From NCBI GenBank assembly GCA_903813345.2, contig CAIIXF020000011.1, positions 29,010,166 through 29,070,165 of the forward strand: a stretch of 60,000 nucleotides of DNA, read 5' to 3'. The stretch comes from Owenia fusiformis (lineage: Eukaryota > Annelida > Polychaeta > Sabellida > Oweniidae). The notes under the pieces were generated by a model, which was not told the origin of the DNA, did not search any database, and saw nothing but the letters and a program-made list of their open reading frames with translations. Numbering within the stretch: position 1 is the stretch's first letter; every line of letters begins with the position of its first letter. Both the position numbers and the translations under genes were made by a program. This document shows, one piece after another, positions 56,301-60,000 of this stretch.

Positions 56301-57875
56301 CCTCGTTATCTTGATAAGATATTCTCAAATATTTAATGTATCAGATTCAGATCCCTTTAAATAATGTTTACTAGCTGAAGAATGTGGCAAAGTAGAGCAT
56401 TTCTGTCAAATTAGATTTGTAAATAGTAAAAAGAAATTGTGATTTAAATTGTTAATAAGTGATTTAAATAGTGAAATTAGTACTGAAGATATGAATGGTG
56501 AAATTCATGATTTAGAAAAGGAAATAAGTGATAGTGCTTTAGATGATGAGTGATATTTTGTAGCATTTATGGCACCAGAGGTGATCACAAGGAACACTAG
56601 CCAGGGGCATGGGAGAGCTGCAGATATATGGAGTCTGGGGTGTGTTGTCATAGAAATGGCTACAGGGAAGGTAATAACATAAGCATTGCATTTGATAAGA
56701 ATCACATGACCCCTCTAAAAATGGGCCAAATCACATCGTATCTGGATTTATTTAATGCTTTAAGTCATGTATACAGTTGCTCATATAGAAGGAATTTTGA
56801 TTTGGAAATCCTGATACAGCACCTTTTCTTGGATAGAGGCAAAACGTTAATTATTGTAAGTACATTTGACAATTAATGAACATATTGTTACTTAAAACAA
56901 ATTAATAAAAGAAAAGTACATGTATTTTTCAAAATTATTTCAGAGACCATGGCATGAGCTTGAGAACACGTATCAGATCATGTTCAAAGTGGGTATGGGA
57001 TCAACGCCACCTATACCAGATAACTTGAGTGAAGAGGGAAAAGATTTCCTCTCACATTGCTTTGAGCATGAGCCTAAGCAGCGTTGGAAGGCAGCAGATT
57101 TGCTCAATCATCAGTTTGTGAAGGCAAGTACAGTAAAACCTGTCAAAGTGGAACACATTTAGTATCTCTAAAAAGTGTGCCACTTGGGAGGTGTTCCACT
57201 TATAAAGAGAGGTTCATTCAACATTAAGTCACTTGGTCTTCGGACTCTGATAATGTTCCACTAACAGAGGTGTTCCACTTATAAAGAGAGGTTCATTCAA
57301 CATTAAGTCACTTGGTCTTCGGACTCTGATAATGTTCCACTAATAGAGGTTTTCCACTGTTACATTCAGTGTAGTTAATAATTATAATTGGTTGGTCAGT
57401 CTGGTAGTTCAGGCACAATAAATAGTCTTGAGGGTGTTGGTGCAATAAAGGCTTTGAATAATCATGAAGAAAATGTCAATAAACACAACATTTGAAATTT
57501 TGTTTTTCATGGACAATTTTGCTCAGGTTGTACAATAATATTTTGTCAATGACCCCAACCACTTCAATTATGTCAGTAAATTCTTCACTTTATCAAAGTG
57601 ATTTTCTTTTAACACAATATGTCTAACACGCATGATCTATTGACTCACAATTGAACACTGCATGAAACACTGATTTAAACCTCATAAAGTTTTGAATAAG
57701 ACATATGTTCCGATATAGTCAAATAATAATTTTACTTCTTATGTCTCTATTATTATGTCCTTCATAATAATAAAAAAAATCTTGTTCCCATTATGAAACT
57801 CCAGATTGTAATTTTTTTAATATCAAGCCAATCTCTATGTTCTTCCAGGTTGTGGTTGATGAGGACTCAGACTGA
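36598..57875 (+). CDS. MAP3K4: MAP3K4 (MEKK4/MTK1) protein kinase, 20 exons seen
   Basis: MAP3K4 is the GADD45-activated MAP3K that phosphorylates MKK3/6 and MKK4, upstream of p38 and JNK. Exons: 36598-38371, 38815-38912, 39327-39477, 39720-39875, 40230-40387, 40565-40702, 40993-41176, 41625-41879, 43094-43405, 43698-43913, 44959-45083, 51724-51854, 53782-53973, 54422-54492, 54940-55056, 55446-55605, 56029-56148, 56564-56670, 56944-57123, 57849-57875. Phases all agree and give 1,556 residues plus a missing N-terminus (human about 1,600). Nearly every block matches human MAP3K4, for example [20 protein letters not shown] and [11 protein letters not shown]. The kinase domain is about residues 1285-1550, with [22 protein letters not shown] and MAPEV. 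All introns are GT-AG except the last, which is GC-AG. The 6.6-kb intron after 45083 carries the splice-donor array. Confidence 0.97.
38815..43913 (+). CDS. MAP3K4: MAP3K4 middle exons (helical regulatory region)
   Basis: Nine exons encode the all-helical region that in human MAP3K4 keeps the kinase inactive and takes part in dimerisation. Closely conserved words include [67 protein letters not shown], the [18 protein letters not shown] junction and [16 protein letters not shown]. The exon ending at 40702 has its last bases and donor duplicated 91 bp downstream. The intron after 41879 holds two nested MITEs, and one before it holds a copy of the dispersed ~130-bp family. Confidence 0.95.
40681..40860 (+). 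repeat. 91-bp tandem duplication of an exon end and its 5' splice site
   Basis: The segment from GGTCAATAGGTCCATGGAAG through GTATGTAAAAGTATTTTCCA and TGTTTTGAAAGGATGTGGAA is present twice, 91 bp apart, with few differences. Donors AG|GTATGT are at 40703 and 40794. The first is the authentic MAP3K4 donor; reading on from it meets a stop before 40794, so the second copy is not a longer functional exon. Confidence 0.92.
41222..41383 (+). repeat. Copy of ~130-bp dispersed family in a MAP3K4 intron
   Basis: GACATATTGTTATAGCCTAC, AGTGGTTGGCAGTCGGTG and GATGGTGACATTTTGACATG follow the family order. A further start-like fragment, TTTTTATGTCAAGACCAAGA, lies at about 41428. Confidence 0.65.
41911..42367. 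mobile_element. hAT-type MITE (TIR GGGGTGAGACGA)
   Basis: GGGGTGAGACGA at 41911-41922 is inverted at 42356-42367. The ends are rich in TCGAGTCGA/ACTCGAATC words that also pair with each other. An 8-bp TAGGAATA precedes it at 41903-41910. The matching copy is found at 42860-42867, displaced by the next element, which supports an 8-bp target duplication as in hAT transposons. There is no coding sequence. Confidence 0.75.
42371..42861. mobile_element. 491-bp GC-rich MITE with perfect 30-bp TIRs
   Basis: TAATGGCCTAGTCACATAGC and the following CCGGCCGATG at 42371-42400 are matched exactly in inverted orientation at 42832-42861. The interior is far more GC-rich than the surrounding DNA and is filled with GAGCTCGGTG and CGGCCGGTGTCCG-type words. 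It sits directly against the hAT-type MITE and appears to have inserted into that element's right target duplication. No coding capacity is evident. Confidence 0.85.
44263..44632. repeat. Foldback element with GTGATATTCGATGGTTTG repeats
   Basis: TTTATCCCATGG (44263-44274) and CCATGGGATAAA (44621-44632) form the ends. Inside, GTGATATTCGATGGTTTGAA occurs three times in tandem (44394-44455, the middle one with TTATATTCG), facing two inverted copies (AACCATCGAATATCACTTTT near 44347). A low-complexity TTTTTCAAAAAA-type tract follows. Confidence 0.7.
44639..44773. repeat. Foldback palindrome with CACTCATTCGCTGCTCTC loop
   Basis: The outermost 23 bp, beginning ATCCTATGGTTTTGAAAAAA, are perfectly inverted at 44751-44773. 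Inner TATCCACTCATGGATA units are themselves palindromic. The loop CACTCATTCGCTGCTCTCAC is close to that of the palindrome at 19730-19863, so the two belong to one family. Confidence 0.8.
44959..45083 (+). CDS. MAP3K4: MAP3K4 exon whose 3' end seeds the tandem array
   Basis: This 125-bp exon encodes [18 protein letters not shown] and a linker ending NTKAMF plus two bases of an arginine codon. It matches the vertebrate segment LMNECIGHVIGKPHSP by position and pattern. The exon ends AAAGCTATGTTTAG and the donor is GTGAGA at 45084. These last ~12 exon bases and the donor are the unit amplified downstream. Read without splicing, the next codons are AGG TGA, so any longer form of this exon stops at once. 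Confidence 0.93.
48787..49273 (-). mobile_element. 487-bp TIR element carrying a tRNA-like sequence
   Basis: The ends GCTGGAC (then ATCGCTCCAAAACGCAAT) and its inverted counterpart at 49250-49273 match over about 25 bp with four mismatches. TGAAA flanks both sides (48782-48786 and 49274-49278), and removing the element restores the array sequence exactly. On the minus strand the interior includes a tRNA-like stretch at 48928-48997. No protein is encoded. A DNA transposon with an internal tRNA-like gene is unusual. Confidence 0.85.
48928..48997 (-). tRNA. tRNA-like sequence, anticodon loop TTAGCAC, probably a pseudogene
   Basis: On the minus strand GTCTAGGGGTACAATTC resembles a tRNA-Pro D-arm with A box. 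CTCGC-TTAGCAC-GCGGG is a good anticodon stem-loop with AGC in the anticodon position. GGTTCGAATCC is a perfect B box, and the 3' arm ATTCGCC is followed by TTTTT, a pol III stop. The 5' acceptor strand (about GAAGATG) does not pair with ATTCGCC, and one T-stem pair is broken. It is therefore likely a tRNA-derived pseudogene within the TIR element. The body looks like tRNA-Pro while the anticodon reads Ala. Confidence 0.6.
49372..50306 (-). mobile_element. Tc1/mariner element, 935 bp, degenerate
   Basis: CACTGTTGCTCATAAATATG at 49372 and its exact inverse at 50287-50306 are the outer parts of perfect 27-bp TIRs. The element is flanked by TA dinucleotides (49370-49371, 50307-50308). Excising it with one TA restores the array unit GAGATATACATTTC. 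The interior has Tc1-type transposase remnants on the minus strand. It is shorter than the usual 1.3-1.6 kb, so it is internally deleted and no longer autonomous. Confidence 0.9.
49685..50156 (-). pseudogene. Tc1-type transposase remnant
   Basis: Minus-strand frames contain [20 protein letters not shown] and HLVPHANGL, the DDE-transposase block seen in Tc1 proteins (TPLVFLDGNVTGERY-like). Further on, in other frames, come [13 protein letters not shown] and [11 protein letters not shown], the usual end of the family. Frame changes and the missing N-terminal half show that it cannot make an enzyme. Confidence 0.8.
52017..53505. mobile_element. 1.49-kb TIR element with TATAA target duplication
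   Basis: CACACTACCCTACC at 52017-52030 is perfectly inverted at 53492-53505, and TATAA flanks both ends (52012-52016 and 53506-53510). The interior differs in texture from the intron. It has short minus-strand frames at 52779-53015 (with [18 protein letters not shown]) and 53099-53299 that I do not recognise. It is either non-autonomous or carries a captured fragment. It lies in the MAP3K4 intron before the exon at 53782. Confidence 0.75.
53782..57875 (+). CDS. MAP3K4: MAP3K4 kinase-domain exons
   Basis: Eight exons encode the linker helix and the protein kinase domain. Landmarks in order: [20 protein letters not shown] (glycine loop), ELMAMKEIKF (catalytic Lys), [46 protein letters not shown] (catalytic loop), [13 protein letters not shown] (magnesium DFG), [33 protein letters not shown] and [16 protein letters not shown]. 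All catalytic residues are present, so an active kinase is expected. The last exon is 27 bp, encoding VVVDEDSD, and is joined through a GC-AG intron (donor AAG|GCAAGT at 57124). Confidence 0.97.
57124..57848 (+). other. MAP3K4: GC-AG intron at the end of MAP3K4
   Basis: The kinase frame runs to CAGTTTGTGAAG and then GCAAGT. The 27-bp last exon starts after TTCTTCCAG and continues the frame as VVVDEDSD, matching the vertebrate VCTDEE ending. AAG|GCAAGT is the typical form of rare GC donors. No GT donor keeps the frame here. Confidence 0.85.
57140..57360. repeat. 79-bp tandem duplication in a CAGTAAAACCTGTC-type repeat
   Basis: AGGTGTTCCACTTATAAAGA at 57189 recurs at 57268, and both copies share TTCATTCAACATTAAGTCAC and GGTCTTCGGACTCTGATAAT. 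The upstream end CAGTAAAACCTGTC resembles pogo/Tigger-type ends, and related sequences occur at about 13585-13690 and 27774. Confidence 0.7.
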
Positions 57876-58970
57876 GAAATAGTATTTATATGACACACTT
57901 AAGCATCAGTGTGTCAACAGATTTCACCTACACAGGAAATGATGTCACAATGACTTCATGAAATGATGTCATCACATCTACAAGATAAATGTACTCTATT
58001 TCTCTTACCTATGAGATAAATGGACTCTATTATCATACTTATGAGATAAATGGTTTCTATTATCATATTTGTGAGATAAATGGACTCTATTATCATACTT
58101 ATGAGATAAATGAACTCTTACTTATGAGATAAATGGACTCTATTATCATACTTATGAGATAAATGGTCTCTATTATCATATTTAAGAGTCAAGTGGACTC
58201 TGCTATAACATTTATGAGTTAAATGGACACATCTATCAGATAAATGATCTTACCTAAAAATGTGTGAGATAGATGGTGTAACCACTTCTAATACTGAATT
58301 ATATTGATGCAACCAATGCATGTGGAAGAATTATAAATCTGTTTATATTGAAAAGGACGAATGTCAAGATATCAATTATATTTTTAATTGCTCGTATTTT
58401 TCTACTTGAGGGCAGATATCAAAATAACTGAATGTCAGAATGATATGAAATGTGATATATATTTAACTTTTCATGAAATCATGTCTCTATTGAATTAGAA
58501 AAGTGGTCTTATTGGGCCTCTTTTAGAAAGCATTTGTCATTCATATTTATATGGCTGATTTACAAGGTGTGCATAGGATTTAGGACTTACTAGTCAAAAT
58601 TGAACTATTGGCCAGTTGCCGTTATATTTTTCTTTAGACTTGCATGGTGAACTAGAGGCATATTAAAGCCATTAATTTCCCACTCAAAGGGACATAATGC
58701 ATATATTTTCAACGGAACAAAATTAAAAGAAATCAATTTTGTGTGGGACTTGACTCACAATCCTTGATTTTCAAACATCTGGTAGTTTCAATACACCCTA
58801 GTCTTGATCCTGAATGATACATGTTGAAAGCATCAATACAACCAGCCAAGATCAAAACTTACCAACTCTTGAAAGGGAGCATATGACACACTCTGCTGAT
58901 TAACATTTAAGATGAATGCAAAATACTTCCATTGAGTTTTGTTAACAATATAATTTTAAAGAAATAAAAA
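57876..58970 (+). other. MAP3K4: MAP3K4 3' UTR with a candidate polyadenylation signal
   Basis: No coding sequence follows the stop at 57873-57875. AATAAA at 58963-58968 is one candidate signal. Several AT-rich alternatives exist, so the transcript end is uncertain. Confidence 0.4.
57982..58250 (+). repeat. ~30-bp minisatellite in the MAP3K4 3' UTR
   Basis: The phrase TATGAGATAAATGGACTCTA (then TTATCATACT) is repeated about eight to nine times with substitutions (GGTTTC, GGTCTC, AAGAGTCAAGTGG) and one shortened unit near 58115. It begins about 105 bp after the stop codon and is probably transcribed. Confidence 0.85.
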
Positions 58971-60000
58971 TGGAGTAAATTAAATATAATGACCCAATTA
59001 TGTTTATGTATTTGATATTTGAAATGATTGTTAAGGGTGTTGGATTGGAATATATTTTCAAATGTCTAATCTTTGCCAGGCATATTTATGTGACTGTACA
59101 ATTCATATTTTCATTGATTTAAAAAATCCAAAATCTATTTTTATTCCATCAAACAAGGTGGGATATATTCATTTCTCTGTTCCAGCATTAACTCTGTGTA
59201 GCTGTCAAACCATTTGGATCGTAGTTTAATGCCTTATGGGCATTGGATCTCTGTTCGAGAAAGAATATTCAATATGGCTGTTGAATTTTTTACATGTAAA
59301 ATTTCCACTTTTGTTAACTTAAATACCAGTTGTCAAATTCTTGTCCAAATTTTACAGGCTTGTGTATATCTAATGTGAATAGAATAACCATAAATGGGAC
59401 GTATCATATATATAATAGATTTATTTTCAATTCGAATGAACGAACAAGTTATTGAGTGATTTATAAATGATTTTTATTGGCACAATAATGCAGGCTCATC
59501 AATACCCAACGCAACCTTACAATATCCCAAATCTATATCACATCATATGATATATTTAAATACTGTAAAGGACTAGTTTCATTAGTGAGGCTATGCACTA
59601 GATTTATGTAATATCTCCAAAATACTATGATTTATGTCTACAGTTGCAGAGGGATGTGCAAGCAAATATCTGTTTTGGAAATCTATTTTACTACAGGTTT
59701 TCTATTTAGAGATTCTTTTATTATAGTGCGTGTTTTCACTGATTAAACTTTTCCTTTCTGAAGAATACAAAATATATGTAATAATTGACTGAGGGTCCAA
59801 ATCACAAATGCATAATGATCACTGTGTCCTTCAATATTAAATCAAGACAAATAATATAAACCTTTGTAATTTTGATAAAAGTAGAGGAGTTCAGATGGCC
59901 TGATTGTGAAATAGAAAATTTACTGTGTTGCATCAAGTCCCTAATACCACCCTCTTGTCTACATACTTTATTCCTGGAGGAGATTGTGTGTGTAGGAGTA
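58971..60000. other. 3' flank of MAP3K4, no feature recognised
   Basis: AT-rich DNA without supported exons, RNA genes or clear repeat ends. The window ends before any further gene. Confidence 0.4.

Noticed and set aside
36598-57875. MAP3K1/MEKK1 or ASK-type kinase identity
   Set aside because: The long helical region with [20 protein letters not shown] and the kinase words [11 protein letters not shown] and HRDIKGANIF are those of MAP3K4.

Overview
The window is AT-rich, intron-rich nuclear DNA from a metazoan, most likely a mollusc and probably a bivalve. The evidence for that is a copy of a pearl/CvA-like repeat (162-bp tandem core plus an ACGG-type microsatellite, a design described from bivalves), frequent ACATGTA-type words, and many non-autonomous DNA elements in long introns. 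The species cannot be named from the sequence alone.

Three protein genes can be reconstructed exon by exon with consistent splice phases. (1) SYCP1, the transverse-filament protein of the meiotic synaptonemal complex: plus strand, 5253-22477, 26 exons plus one optional exon, about 1,070-1,098 aa. (2) A SOX-like HMG-box transcription factor: minus strand, 32375 down to 26127, 8 exons, 572 aa. (3) MAP3K4 (MEKK4/MTK1), the GADD45-responsive MAP3K of the p38/JNK pathway: plus strand, 36598-57875, 20 exons, 1,556 aa seen; a short upstream first coding exon was not found. SYCP1 and the SOX gene are convergent; the SOX gene and MAP3K4 are divergent, with about 4.2 kb between them. All three families have known roles in germ cells or sex determination in other animals, so the linkage is worth testing, though chance is not excluded.

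Layout. 1-5252: no gene; several terminal-inverted-repeat (TIR) elements. 5253-22477: SYCP1, whose introns hold a 1.64-kb pearl-like element, a 606-bp TIR element, a tRNA-type SINE, foldback palindromes and several copies of a ~130-bp dispersed family. 22478-26126: 3' sequences of the two convergent genes. 26127-32375: SOX gene. About 32600-33040: 5'-truncated LINE just upstream of it. 33041-36597: no gene recognised. 36598-57875: MAP3K4. 57876-60000: 3' UTR and flank with a ~30-bp minisatellite.

The most unusual structure is in one MAP3K4 intron (45084-51723). The last bases of the upstream exon and its 5' splice site (GCTATGTTTAG|GTGAGA) have been amplified into a ~6.4-kb tandem array with an estimated 160 copies of the exon-end/splice-donor junction. 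The array is interrupted by two TIR elements: one holds a tRNA-like sequence and the other is a Tc1/mariner relic. The same gene carries a second, two-copy version of the same kind of event at another exon (91-bp duplication, donors at 40703 and 40794). In both cases, reading past the authentic donor meets a stop codon upstream of the kinase domain, so choosing the first donor matters for making active kinase.
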